Shown in pieces: positions 44,766-54,642 of a stretch of 64,000 bases of DNA. The position numbers and the translations under genes are program-made. The notes under the pieces are model-generated. The model did no database searches. It saw nothing but the letters and a program-made list of their open reading frames with translations, and had not been told where the DNA came from. Positions within the stretch are counted from its first letter, which is position 1; every line of letters starts with the position of its first letter. This DNA comes from CBDBND01 sp965262665 (GTDB taxonomy: Bacteria > Pseudomonadota > Alphaproteobacteria > Rhodospirillales > Rhodospirillaceae), in the NCBI GenBank assembly GCA_965262665.1, contig CBDHFR010000002.1, positions 62,001 through 126,000 of the forward strand, in the 5' to 3' direction.

Positions 44766-45848
44766 CTAGTGGATTGATTCCAACGTTTGGAACCCTCTGT
44801 TTCGTGCGGCGATGATATGATCGGGGTCGGCTTTCCAGATCAAGGGTTTTAGGTTTGCGTCATTGTATTCGCGGACAAAGCGGTTGATGGCGGCCTGAAG
44901 GTCGACGACGGATTGGAAGACGCCACACTTGAGCCCGCGCCGCGTGAGTTTGGCGAAGAAGCCCTCGACGGCATTGAGCCACGAGCACGAGGTCGGCGTG
45001 AAGTGGAAGGTCCAGCGTGGATGGCGGGCGAGCCAGGCGCGGACCTTGTCCTTCTTGTGCGCAGCGTAGTTGTCGAGGATGACGTGGACGGCCTTGTCCG
45101 TCGGCACCTCGCGCTCGATGCGGTTGAGGAAGCGGATGAACTCCTGATGGCGGTGGCGCTGCATGTTCTGTGCGATGACCGTACCGTCCAGCACGTTGAG
45201 CGCGGCGAACAGCGTCGTCGTGCCATGCCGTTTGTAATCATAGGTCATCGTACCGGCGCGGCCCTTCTTCATCGGCAGGCCGGGTTGGGTGCGGTCGAGA
45301 GCCTGGATCTGCGACTTCTCATCAACCGACAGCACCACGGCATGGGCCGGCGGGTCGACATACAAGCCGACGATATCCGTGAGCTTCTCGGCAAAGGCGG
45401 GATCATTGGAGAGCTTGAAGTGCCGCCAGCGGTGCGGGCTGAGGCCATGGGCCTTCCAGATCGCCTGGACCGCCGCCGCCGCGACGCCAGCAACCTTCGC
45501 CATCGCGCGCAGCGTCCAGTGGGTCGCCTCGTGCGGCGGCGCTTGCTGGGTCAGGCGGACGATCTCGGCGACGCGCTCCGGCGGGATCGGCGCTTTGCCA
45601 GGCGGACGGGACTTGTCGCGAAGCAAGCCGTTGACACCCTCGTGCATGAACCGCTCCTGCCAGCGCCACACGCAGGTCTTGGACTTGCCGGTCTCGCGCA
45701 TGATCGCCGAAGTGCCGAGCCCCGCGTCGGTCTTCAGGATGATCCGCGCCCGCCAGACATGTTTCTGCGCGCTCTTCGGGTCCGCGACGATCGCTTGCAA
45801 TCGCTGACGGTCGCCAGACGTGACAGTAAAATGGATGCCGGTACGCAT
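44766..45848 (-). CDS. IS630-family transposase D, intact
   Basis: A 360-residue transposase. It has a helix-turn-helix (GLGTSAIMRETGKSKTCVWR), then the catalytic residues in VLSVDEKSQIQALDR, VHVILDNYAAHKKDKV and TSCSWLNAVEGFF. The ATG at 45848 begins MRTGIHFTV, the usual start for this subgroup. The stop codon is made by the target: the frame ends ESIH and then TAG, whose TA is the duplicated target dinucleotide and whose G is host DNA. The copy looks active. Confidence 0.9.
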   Translation of the reverse strand: MRTGIHFTVTSGDRQRLQAIVADPKSAQKHVWRARIILKTDAGLGTSAIMRETGKSKTCVWRWQERFMHEGVNGLLRDKSRPPGKAPIPPERVAEIVRLTQQAPPHEATHWTLRAMAKVAGVAAAAVQAIWKAHGLSPHRWRHFKLSNDPAFAEKLTDIVGLYVDPPAHAVVLSVDEKSQIQALDRTQPGLPMKKGRAGTMTYDYKRHGTTTLFAALNVLDGTVIAQNMQRHRHQEFIRFLNRIEREVPTDKAVHVILDNYAAHKKDKVRAWLARHPRWTFHFTPTSCSWLNAVEGFFAKLTRRGLKCGVFQSVVDLQAAINRFVREYNDANLKPLIWKADPDHIIAARNRGFQTLESIH

Positions 45849-45917
45849 CGCACAGACTCGCATGACACCGCACAATACGGAATCCCAAAGCGGACCCTTT
45901 CGTTCCGGTCAATCCAC
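44769..45917 (-). mobile_element. IS630-family element D
   Basis: A 1149-bp element flanked by TA (44767-44768 and 45918-45919). The inverted repeats start GTGGATTGA and share an inner GAACG/CAACG block. It is inserted in the metallo-beta-lactamase gene, with its transposase in the same orientation. Confidence 0.92.
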
Positions 45918-46684
45918 TAGGATCGTCGTTCTCCTTTCCCCGGCCATCACCGGGTCCCAGCAGAACTGTGAGGACCACTCGGGATGCTCCACCTGCACAG
46001 GGTGATGGATGACATCACCAATGACGTAAGCCACCGTGTCGCCATCGTCCAGTTTAAGCATGACATGACCGGGGGAATGTCCGTGCGCTGGCACTAAAGA
46101 CACCCCCGGTTCGATTTCGAAGTTTTCGTCAACGATTTTTGCTGTCCGGCATCGAACACCGGCTGGATACTATCCTCCCACGAGCGGTGGTTGGCGTCGG
46201 GATCCTTTTCCCAAAACGCCATCTCGTCTTTGCCGAATAGATTAGGTCGCTTTGGGAAAGGTGGGCACCCAACGTCCATCCAACAGCTTTGTGTTCCAGC
46301 CAACATGATCGGCGTGCAGATGGGTACACAACACGTAGTCGATGTCATCAACCCCTACGCCAACGCTGCTTAGGTCTTCAATGAATGGTCCTGAGCGCAT
46401 GTGCCATTCGGGCACCAGCGGGCGATGCTTGTTATTGCCAAGGCAGGCATCTACCAAAATTAAGGAACGAGGTGTACGCACTAGGATACCGTGAAAGGCC
46501 ATGATGAGCTTGTTTTCATCTTGATCGAAATAACGCGCATCGCCGTAGGTGCGCGTTTCTTTCATGGCCTCTGGTACGGCAGACGGGATCAGATGCTCCG
46601 GCTCCCGGAAAGGCCCTTCGAATTCAACGATGCGGTAGATCTCAAACGGACCTGGCAGAGCAACGGCGCCGGTGACCAAAACGA

Positions 46685-47299
46685 TCAGCCAAACCCAAAG
46701 GGAATTTGCTGCGGGCCCCAATACTGCTCAACCGAGCTGTCTTTTTGATAGAATATATTCTGCACGTAAGTGCCGCATTTTTGGCTGCGCACGATCACGG
46801 CCACTGTCGGTCCGTCGCCATTGTACTCTGCGTGAATTTCCCAAGGTTTGATAAAGTCGATGTAGCCCGGACCCACTTCGACTTTGTCGAGTTCTTTCAC
46901 TTTCGCGGTTTCGGGCAGGTCCCCAGGCTCACCACCGTCAGTGCGTTCAAAGCGCAACACGTCTTCACCCCCCTCAACGACACCGTAGAGAGTCCAAGAC
47001 TTACCGTGATCATGAACGGTGGTCTTGGCTAGCGACTTTTTGATCAAGCCATTGATGACGAAGCCGTAATCGGGATCTTCATAGAACAAAAGATTGGCGT
47101 GTTTACCCTCGAGACCCAGCTTGGCCGGACTGGTCGGCCAGGTCTTAGAATGCTCCCGCACCCCGGGATCGCGCAGCATTTCTTTGAGTGGCTCGCAAGC
47201 TTGGGGCCAAACCTCGTCTTCTCTGAGGCCCTGTTCAAACAGCCCCCGAACGGTCGTGACGAAGGTCTCAACAGCGGGCAACATGGGTTTTTTAGTCAT
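46685..47299 (-). CDS. Cupin-type metalloprotein (cysteine-dioxygenase-like fold)
   Basis: A 204-residue protein with a single jelly-roll barrel. Likely metal ligands are in TTVHDHGKSWTLYGVVEGGE (residues about 101-120, H-x-H and a later E), with a matching His in KPWEIHAEYNGD near 165. The N-terminal helical part (VETFVTTVRGLFEQGL) fits predicted cysteine-dioxygenase relatives. The ATG at 47299 is chosen. Its 3' end overlaps the region where the metallo-beta-lactamase gene begins, so they were probably one transcript. Substrate unknown. Confidence 0.7.
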   Translation of the reverse strand: MTKKPMLPAVETFVTTVRGLFEQGLREDEVWPQACEPLKEMLRDPGVREHSKTWPTSPAKLGLEGKHANLLFYEDPDYGFVINGLIKKSLAKTTVHDHGKSWTLYGVVEGGEDVLRFERTDGGEPGDLPETAKVKELDKVEVGPGYIDFIKPWEIHAEYNGDGPTVAVIVRSQKCGTYVQNIFYQKDSSVEQYWGPQQIPFGFG

Positions 47300-47567
47300 C
47301 TTAGAGAAACCTTTGAGTTCCACACATTGTTTGCCCGTACCAATATAGCTTGTTCACAAGGTAAGGCCTTGGCTTTTGGGCGCAAGTCGAAATCTAACAT
47401 CGTTTTAGCTCGACTAGCGAACTCAGCATCCTTGCAACAAAAGATCACCGACCCAAAGGGTGTACGCTGAAATTGATTGGGGCTTGTAGAGCCCGGCATC
47501 AGATCAGAACGTGTTGGCACACGATCGGGGAGAAATACGACACCACAAAAACCTTTGGGAGGGGAAT

Positions 47568-50080
47568 ATGTTTTCACGTCACGTGACACAGCGAGCGGCG
47601 TCCACTGTTATGATTAGCGCTCTAGCGGTGTTCGTAACCACTGAGGTCATGGCGCAGCTGGCCATCGAAGAGATTGTCGTCACGGCCCGTAAACGTGAAG
47701 AAAATCTGCAACAGGTTCCCCTGTCCATTACAGCGTTTACTGAAGCGACTCTTGATCGTGCCGCTATCCAAAACCTTGAAGATCTCGCTCGCTTTACAAC
47801 CAATCTGACATTCACACAGGGGCCCGTCGGACGACGCGCCGCACCGGTGATTCGCGGCATTGGTTTGATCGATACATTGGGATTCGATAACCACGTCGGT
47901 TTGTTTGTCGACGGCGTGTACATGTCGAATCGTTCCGGCCTCAACGTCAGCATGTTCAATCTTGAACGGGTTGAAGTGGTTAAAGGCCCACAGAGCGCAC
48001 TCTATGGCCGCAACACCTTTGCCGGTGCCATCAATTACATCACGAAGAGACCCTCGGATGAACTTGAGGGCAAGATGACGGCGACTTTGGGCCAGCACAA
48101 CGACCAACGGATCACGGCGAGCTTTAGCGGACCGATCATCGAAGATGAATTGTATTATCGGTTGGCCGCCGGATACGACCACAACAACGGCACCTATAAG
48201 AACGGAGTTTTAAAGGGCGGTCTCGGTGGACATGAATACAAAACCGTTTCGCTCGCTCTGCGTTGGACGCCGAATGAGGAATTCGAAGCAAACCTCAAGG
48301 GGTATTACACCGACGATTTCGTTGACAGCGCCCCCGTCACCACCACTCCCAACAACACAGGTGCGTTACAATCAGGGACACCATTCGTCTTCTATTTCGT
48401 TGGCAAAGTCCCAAGTTTCGGATCACGGAATCATCCTGGCCTGTCGGAAGAGGCCTTCGCGCAAGACCGGACATTGCGCCGTACCGATCTGACCATGGAT
48501 TACGAATTTGAAGACTTCACCGTGACGTCGATCACGGCTTACGCCAAGTTGGTCAATACCGGCTTCGAAGACTTTGACCGCACCCAGGGCGGTGAAAATG
48601 ACGGTCCGGGCCTGCAATTCGGCTATACAACCATTCCAGCCCTACAACCGCCGTTCTTCCCGAACCAGCCCTTTGGCCCCTTCGGTCCCACCTTCATCCT
48701 GCCTTTCCCGACGGCACCGGCGAATACGGTTGTGCCCATTGAAGTGCCGACGTTCGTCAGTTTCGCCAGCGCCCATACCGAGTATTGGTCGCAAGAACTA
48801 AGATTAACCTCTGATGACGATCAGGATTTGCGCTGGCTAGCGGGCGCCTATTTCTTCCGCAATCGGGACCGCGGCGGTATCGGTGCGACCTTTGATGTCA
48901 GTGCGGCCCCACCTGAAGCGACCTTTTTCGTAACGTGGAATGGTCCCGTTTTTCTGGTTTGGAAGGCCCGGTGACACCCCAAGTGCTGTTCAACCGTGAC
49001 GGTGCCGTTGTTCAGTGTGAAAATTTAACGAGAGATAACGCCGGCGCTCGCCAAATCTCGGTCTACGGTCAGCTGGCCTACGATTTTACCGATCAACTGA
49101 CCGGTACGGCAGAACTCCGTTACACAGATGAAGAACGGTTCAACCTCAGTGTCTATGATTTCTTCTTCGGTGACGGTATCACCAATTTGCGTAACGATGC
49201 CGCCTTCGATTTTTGGGACCCCCGGTTTACCCTGCAATACCAAGCCAACGACGATCTCATGATTTATGGCTCTGTCGCCAAGGGATCCAGATCCGGTGGC
49301 ATCAATCCCGGCTCATTCTCATTCCCAGGCGGAGAAGGCTTCCAAAAGTTCGATCCTGAGAGCAACTGGACGTTTGAAGGTGGGGTAAAATCCACCTGGG
49401 CCGACGGTCGGCTGCAGGTGAATGCTTCGGCCTTCTATATCGACTGGACCAACATCCAGTTCCGCACCAGTCTCGCCGGTGGCGACGCGTTCTTCTCCAT
49501 TACCCAAAACCTCGGCGACATCACCACCAAAGGGTTTGAACTTGAACTAACAGCCCGTCCCGTTGATCAATTGGATCTGTTCCTGGGGTATGGTTATTCA
49601 GACCCCAAATTCCAGGATGGTTCTGAAGATACCAGCCGCGCCAACCTGTGTACTAACTTGGTGTTGTTTGGCGATGATTGCACCATCGAACCATCCACCG
49701 GTGGGTTCCGGGGTGCCGATATCAGCAACAACCAATTGTCGCGGACGTCCAAGCATACGTTCTCGGCGAATGCGCAGTACACAGATGCTTTATCAGGTGA
49801 CTGGGACTGGCACCTTCGCGGTGATTTCAGTTACCGCTCACGGCAGTGGAGCGACACAACAAATCTGTACTTTGTTGGCAGCCAAATCAAAGTGAATGGC
49901 CGGATCGGTGTTGAAACGGACGACCTTGATATCAATTTCTGGGTGACCAATCTCTTCAATGAAGATACCCCGGATGAAGCCGCGGATGTGACCTCCAACT
50001 TCAACTCTCTGCGCGAAGTGATCGTCATTCAGAACCCGCAACGGCGGAAATTCGGCGTGACAGCGACCTACCGCTTCTAA
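47568..50080 (+). pseudogene. Second TonB-dependent receptor gene, with a one-base frameshift
   Basis: Starts at ATG 47568 behind GGGAGGGG. It has a signal peptide ending EVMAQ, the plug blocks EEIVVTARKREENLQQVPLS, RVEVVKGPQSALYGRN and GAINYITKRPS, and a barrel to the terminal RRKFGVTATYRF. About 837 codons in all. The frame breaks at a T5 run (48949-48953): reading six T would carry NGPVF on into SGLEGPVTPQVLF and restore the whole receptor. It is a homologue of the receptor at 19948-26722 but has no IS. The shift may be real decay or a homopolymer sequencing error. Confidence 0.9.
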
Positions 50081-50417
50081 CGCTGGGTTTCTCAAAACAT
50101 CGGCTGTGGGCCGGGTGCTTTCTCACCCGGTCCCAACAGTGCCGCTGGTTCAGACTCGGCCGGTCCAAAATGCTTCACGGACTTCAGTCGTTTTCAGCTG
50201 GTGCAGGATTATCGCGTGATGGGCCACAGGTGTCTGCCCAGAGAAAATACTAACCCACTGAATTTAAATAGTTATTCCTAATCGCGTCGATTCAATCAAA
50301 GATATTCTGTCAAAGCATTTACATATTCGATCCGAAACTATAAGACTCTCAGGTAGTGAGTCGAAATGGTATTTGGTTTCTCGCTCGACTCAGGGATGCT
50401 CGGTAAATCGCAGAAAT
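50081..50417. other. Intergenic region after the second TonB receptor
   Basis: No coding signal on either strand. The only clear structure is a 7-bp hairpin at 50111-50130. The last 100 bases are AT-rich and presumably contain the promoter of the receiver-domain gene, but no convincing -35/-10 pair can be named. Confidence 0.5.
50111..50130 (+). terminator. Possible terminator hairpin of the TonB receptor
   Basis: CCGGGTG and CACCCGG pair over a 6-base loop, 30 bp after the receptor stop. It is GC-rich but not followed by a T run, so it is a weak candidate. Confidence 0.4.
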
Positions 50418-51314
50418 ATGTTGAATCAAACCAATTTGAAAGACGTAGAGTTTTTCTTGGGCGAACCGAAAGAAGGGGTTCGCACCGGCCTTGTATCCAT
50501 GTTGCGCAACATGGGGCTGCGCAATATCAGCGCATACGATACAGCGGAGAAACTCACGTCTGCGCTCATGTCGCGCCCACCTGATGTGTTGGTTGTTGCC
50601 AGTGATCTTCACGATGAAGTTTTTTCTCTTCTGAAACGGCTGCGTAACCATGACTTCGGGGTTAATCCGTTCACCGTGATCTCCGTCATTATAGATAAGG
50701 ACAATGCCGCGGAACTGGATGGCGCCATGAAGTCGGGTGCGGACGATGTCCTCACGACACCGATTTCACCTGGCAACCTAATGGATCGCATGGAGAAGGT
50801 GGCCTACAACCGGCTGCCATTCATCGCCATGCCCGACTACATCGGGCCTGACCGGCGCAAGGCCGATCAACGTACGATGAACCTTCCCACCTTTGATGTT
50901 CTCAATACTTTACAGGACAAAATCGAAGGGCGGCCGTGTTCGCAGTTGAGTATTGAAAGCAATGTCGCCGACCAAATGCAGTCCGTTCGGTCTGCGCAGT
51001 TGGAAGGGTTTTCCTATAAGCTTGGTTTCTTGTGCAAGACAATCTTGAAGGGTTACGAGAAGCGTCCGCCTGAAGAAGAAGTGGCCAAGAAACTCCTTTC
51101 TTTAAGAAATTCGCTCCACAAAGCTGCAGCTATCGCCACCAAGTGCAGGGAGCCAGGCTTGGTCCGCGTATGTACGTCATCTACCGACAAAATCAACGGC
51201 ATGAGCGAGCATTACCTGGAGCCGACCGATAGTGAACTCAACTTGATCAAGTCATTAATCAAGGCGTATCAGATGGCTAGGGAAAACATCTCCGGCGCTG
51301 AAACGCCTCATTAG
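50418..51314 (+). CDS. Receiver-like signalling protein with degenerate receiver residues
   Basis: A 298-residue protein. The N-terminal 120 residues have response-regulator receiver topology (VEFFLGEPKEGVRTGLVSML, PDVLVVASDL, GADDVLTTPISPGNL). The phospho-acceptor strand reads VVASDLHDE and the conserved Lys before Pro is Thr (TTPIS), so phosphorylation is doubtful. A linker DYIGPDRRKADQR follows, a motif seen in alphaproteobacterial receiver proteins. The C-terminal half is helical with no recognised output domain. The ATG at 50418 is chosen over an earlier frame start. It is the only candidate regulator in the window. Confidence 0.65.
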   Translation: MLNQTNLKDVEFFLGEPKEGVRTGLVSMLRNMGLRNISAYDTAEKLTSALMSRPPDVLVVASDLHDEVFSLLKRLRNHDFGVNPFTVISVIIDKDNAAELDGAMKSGADDVLTTPISPGNLMDRMEKVAYNRLPFIAMPDYIGPDRRKADQRTMNLPTFDVLNTLQDKIEGRPCSQLSIESNVADQMQSVRSAQLEGFSYKLGFLCKTILKGYEKRPPEEEVAKKLLSLRNSLHKAAAIATKCREPGLVRVCTSSTDKINGMSEHYLEPTDSELNLIKSLIKAYQMARENISGAETPH

Positions 51315-51334
51315 CGCCCATCAAAGATCGTCAA

Positions 51335-52171
51335 TCACCACGGCAGAGTGGTGCCATCAAATTTGTGAAACTCACTAATGTCGTCGATCGTAAGACGGTC
51401 GATAAGATCGATCATGACACCAATGGTGGATCGCGGTTCTAGTGCCCCCACTTCAATCATGCGTTTGAACTGTGCTGGTATCACGGAAGGATCTGCAGCA
51501 TGCATATAGTCTTCGGCGTCTACAGTACCCGGTGCAAGGACCAGAACGGCAACACTTCTGTCTTTTACCGCTTCCCCGTAGGTGCGGAACAACATGTTCA
51601 GAGCTGACTTGCTCGTTCGATAGACCGGAGCTGTGGCAGACCGTACGTTACCGATGGATCCACCTACGGCGCTCATAGGGACTATCTTTTTTTGTTCACT
51701 GGCGGCCACGTATTCCAAAAACGTTTCGGCGGTTTAGAGCTGGCCAAGAACATTGACGCGCATGATTTCTTCAAACCATTCGTAGTCCATCTCGCCGAAC
51801 CTATTGGGCGAAAAGCGGAAGGTGTTGATAGCGCCATTGAGATTCAACACATCGATGGGTGTGCCGTCATATTTGGCAGCCAGGGCATCGATTTCAGCAA
51901 AGTCAGTGAGATCCAGTTCTTCAACCACAACATTGTCATGTTCCGCAGCGAAAGCGGTAAGCCGGTCCGACGTCGATGGATTGCGGCAGGTGGCGATGAC
52001 GGTCCAGCCACGCGCTGCGTAATCTTTCACAAAGGCAAACCCGTGACCTTTGCTGGACTCGGTAATCAAAACGGTTCGCCCTTCGGATTGAGCAAGTGCC
52101 ATGTCGGGTGCGCCAAATGTTGATAGTCCCAAGACCACAATGCCTAGACACGCATGTAGCAAGTCTTTCAT
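51335..52171 (-). pseudogene. Exported short-chain dehydrogenase with an in-frame nonsense codon
   Basis: Starts at ATG 52171 after GAGGAG, with a signal peptide ending MALAQ. The SDR body begins GRTVLITESSKGHGFAFVKD. After RVNVLGQL there is TAA (51736-51734), and the same frame then continues TAETFLEYVAASEQKKI, APVYRTSKSALN and the terminal FHKFDGTTLPW. The cofactor loop (TESSKGHG for TGSNRGLG) and the NNAG block (NLNGA) are also altered, so activity was probably weakened before the stop arose. It is related to the SDRs at 3075 and 60905. Confidence 0.85.
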
Positions 52172-52333
52172 CTCGATACACTCCTCTTACGGGGAATCAA
52201 CAGCTGCTATGATCATTTGATCAGCTTACGAAAGGTAAGGGAAAATCATGCTCGGCGATTGAAAGTTCGTCGTTCCGTTCATTGGCCGAGCCACCTACAC
52301 TCAAAAAGCTATTGAAAACCAAGAGGGGCGGAG

Positions 52334-53881
52334 ATGTATATACGAAAGATCGCTCAGATCGCATGGGTGTTCATCATTCTGTTTTCAGCCTTTCCGTCAG
52401 AGGCGGTTAGCGAGTCCCAATGCCGATCTCTTCTGCAACTTGACTTAGGCCAACTCCGGGAAGCGCCGTCGCATTTGGTTTCCGCCCAAGTGATTGATGC
52501 GGTGGGAGACAGGCCGGCGTTTTGCCGCGTCGAGGGGTACGTGTCGCCGCAAGTGGGTTTCGAAGTTCACCTGCCTTTGACTGACTGGAACGGCAAGTTC
52601 TTGTTTCAGGGATGCGGTGCGATGTGCGGATCGCTTTTCGGAATACAAGGGTGCGAAGAGGGTGTCGCCCCGGGGTACGCCTGCGCCACTACTGATATGG
52701 GGCATAAAGGCCTGCCTTACGACGGCAAGTGGGCCTACAACAATCCCATTGCCCAAAACGATTTCGGTCACCGGGCCACTCACGTTGCCACCACCGCCGG
52801 CAAAGCTGTCACCGACGCTTTTTATGGCAATGCTCCGCAGGTGTCTTATTTCAGGGGTTGTTCCACTGGAGGACGGCAGGCACTGGTGGAAGCGCAACGT
52901 TATCCTACAGACTTTGACGGCATCATTGCCGGCGCGCCTGCCCTGTACACAAAAATGGGGCCGCCCCTTCAGCTGTTTTGGGGGGCAATGAACAGCATTA
53001 AGCCTGACGGTACGCGCGTCTTTGATCCGGAAAAGCTATCTTTGGTGTTTGATGCTGCAGTTAAAACTTGTGACGCCAACGACGGCGTTGAAGACGGCGT
53101 CATTTCTCAACCCAGAACCTGCGACTTTGACCCGACAGAACTACAATGCCGCCGCGGTGCTGAGGATGATTGCCTGACGTCTGAAGAACTGGACTTGGTG
53201 CAAAAACTTTATCGGGGCGCACAGCCCAAAAACGGACTGTCTATTCTCGCCAACGCACAACTGCCTGGGTCGGAGATGGGCTGGGCCGGTTATGTCAGTG
53301 GCGGCAACTATAATTTTGCCAGCGAGATTCTCAGGTACTTGGTCTTTTCCATCGATCCCGGTCCTTCCTACACCGTTGCGGAGTTTGATTGGGAAACCGA
53401 TCCCCAGCGTATGAATTAATCCTGGATCTCAGCCGGTAACCCCAACCTTGAACCGTTTAGAGATGCAGGCGGAAAGTTGGTTCTGTTTCAAGGTTTGGCG
53501 GATGCCGCCATCATCGGTACGGGCACGGAAGCCTATTTTAATTTGGTCTCTCAAGCGATGAGCGGTCCAGATCAGACTGAAAAGTTTATTCGCTACTATG
53601 AATTCCCGGGCATGGACCATTGTCGCGGTGGCGTTGGCCTGAACCATGCTGATCTGTTGTCGGCTTTGGAACAGTGGGCAGAAGAGAATCGAGCGCCTGA
53701 ACAAATTATCGGCTATCACATGGACTTGGCGCCAGGACAGGGGCCCGTGGTGCCACCAGTGATTCTTAATCCATCCGCGGCTGCTTTCAGCCGTCCGGTC
53801 TATCCTTACCCCGACGTGGCTGAGTTTATCGGCGGTGATTGGACCGACGCCAAAAACTATCAGCGCCAGTCGACGCGATAA
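52334..53881 (+). pseudogene. Tannase/feruloyl esterase family gene with an in-frame nonsense codon
   Basis: A signal peptide (VFIILFSAFPSEA) is followed by the tannase fold: FLFQGCGAMCG, the nucleophile in FRGCSTGGRQALVEAQRYP, and a Cys-rich part (CDANDGVEDGVISQPRTCDF). After DWETDPQRMN a TAA (53417-53419) interrupts, and the same frame continues SWISAGNPNLEPFRDAGG, GKLVLFQGLAD and FPGMDHCRGGVG with the catalytic His. One substitution therefore splits an otherwise complete 515-codon gene. The intact enzyme would release phenolic acids from esters in the periplasm. Confidence 0.88.
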
Positions 53882-54408
53882 TTAATTATTACGACTCAAT
53901 TGGGTCTCCCAGCCATTTCTCAGGCCGGTGCCCCCAACGCCTTCGTCGGGATCCCATTCGATGAGATTGATTTTTTCACCATCGGGACCTCGCATGGCCA
54001 TCTCACGCTGCTTAATGTGCCCGCGCACTTCCAGTCGTACCGGTTCACAGATGATGCTGTGGAGATGGTCCTTTGCCCGGCGCATGATTTCATCCAGGTC
54101 GCTGCAATAGAACACATGCACAGCTCGCCGATATTAGATCCCTGACTAGACCGCTCGATCGGCGGAGGGGAAGGGTTCTTGACTTCGAACAGGCCGATCA
54201 TGCCAAAAGCCGAATAGTCCGGCTGTTTGAGGACACAGACCCGAGTTGTAACCCCGGCGGGCATGCCAATGAGCGCATGCATGTTGCCGCCTTCTGCTGT
54301 GCCTTCCGTATAGACTTCGCTCAGGCCGATCACGTCCTGATAAAAAGACTTGGACCGCTCCAAGTCGGACACTTGCAACGCGGCCCGGACCATTTGACTG
54401 ATTTTCAT
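53882..54408 (-). pseudogene. VOC/glyoxalase-superfamily protein with a frameshift
   Basis: From ATG 54408: ISQMVRAALQVSDLERSKSF is the usual start of a vicinal-oxygen-chelate domain, then GNMHALIGMPAG and GMIGLFEV. Near 54115 the frame shifts by one base; the other frame continues HVFYCSDLDEIMRRA and REMAMRGPDGEKINLIEWDP, the standard second half, to the stop at 53882. Such proteins include glyoxalases and extradiol dioxygenases. The gene is not functional as it stands. Confidence 0.82.
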
Positions 54409-54642
54409 CGATTGCCTCAGTTCTCCAACACTTCACATAAAATATAGTCTAAATCGACACTTGACCGGCGATCCAGCGCGAACCTGCTTCACGTATTGAG
54501 CGCAGCCGTAAGCCAGCCTTGCGAAAGTCTCCCTCACGCCTTTGATTAGAGTTTTAGCCTGCTTGGCGCTTTCGTTATCACTAGGGATGACCTTTTTAAG
54601 CGGTATCCATAAGGATCCGTCAGCATTTTAGGAGGACTTACC

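Larger units (their letters stand above)
44659..46721 (-). pseudogene. Metallo-beta-lactamase-fold hydrolase broken by an IS630 element and two frameshifts
   Basis: The gene reads on the minus strand. The first segment has an N-terminal part, PGPFEIYRIVEFEGPFREP, and the metal motif CTHLHADHVGW. It then shifts frame near 46250 (FPK continues as RPNLFGKDEMAFWEKDP), and again near 46140 at an A5 run (then VDENFEIEPGVSLVPAHGHS with a further metal His). At 44769-45917 it is interrupted by an IS630 element at TA. The tail after the IS is GQVVDSGQWLIPAHFPTPTA and it stops at 44659. Removing the IS rejoins TTIL-GQVV in frame. The ancestor resembles lactonases (AHL-lactonase type). The start codon is uncertain. 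Confidence 0.85.

Noticed and set aside
44913..45920. Long plus-strand frame of 335 codons opposite the IS630-D transposase
   Set aside because: It is antisense to an intact transposase in GC-rich DNA and is rich in Arg, Asp and Gly as expected for a shadow frame.
48949..48953. Programmed frameshift in the second TonB receptor
   Set aside because: A T5 run without a heptamer slip site, in a family not known to use frameshifting. A one-base loss or sequencing error is simpler.
47568..53881. Stop-codon readthrough or reassignment to explain in-frame stops
   Set aside because: Both TAA and TAG, and a TGA at 39 kb, interrupt genes, while intact genes end normally with all three codons. Decay explains this better.
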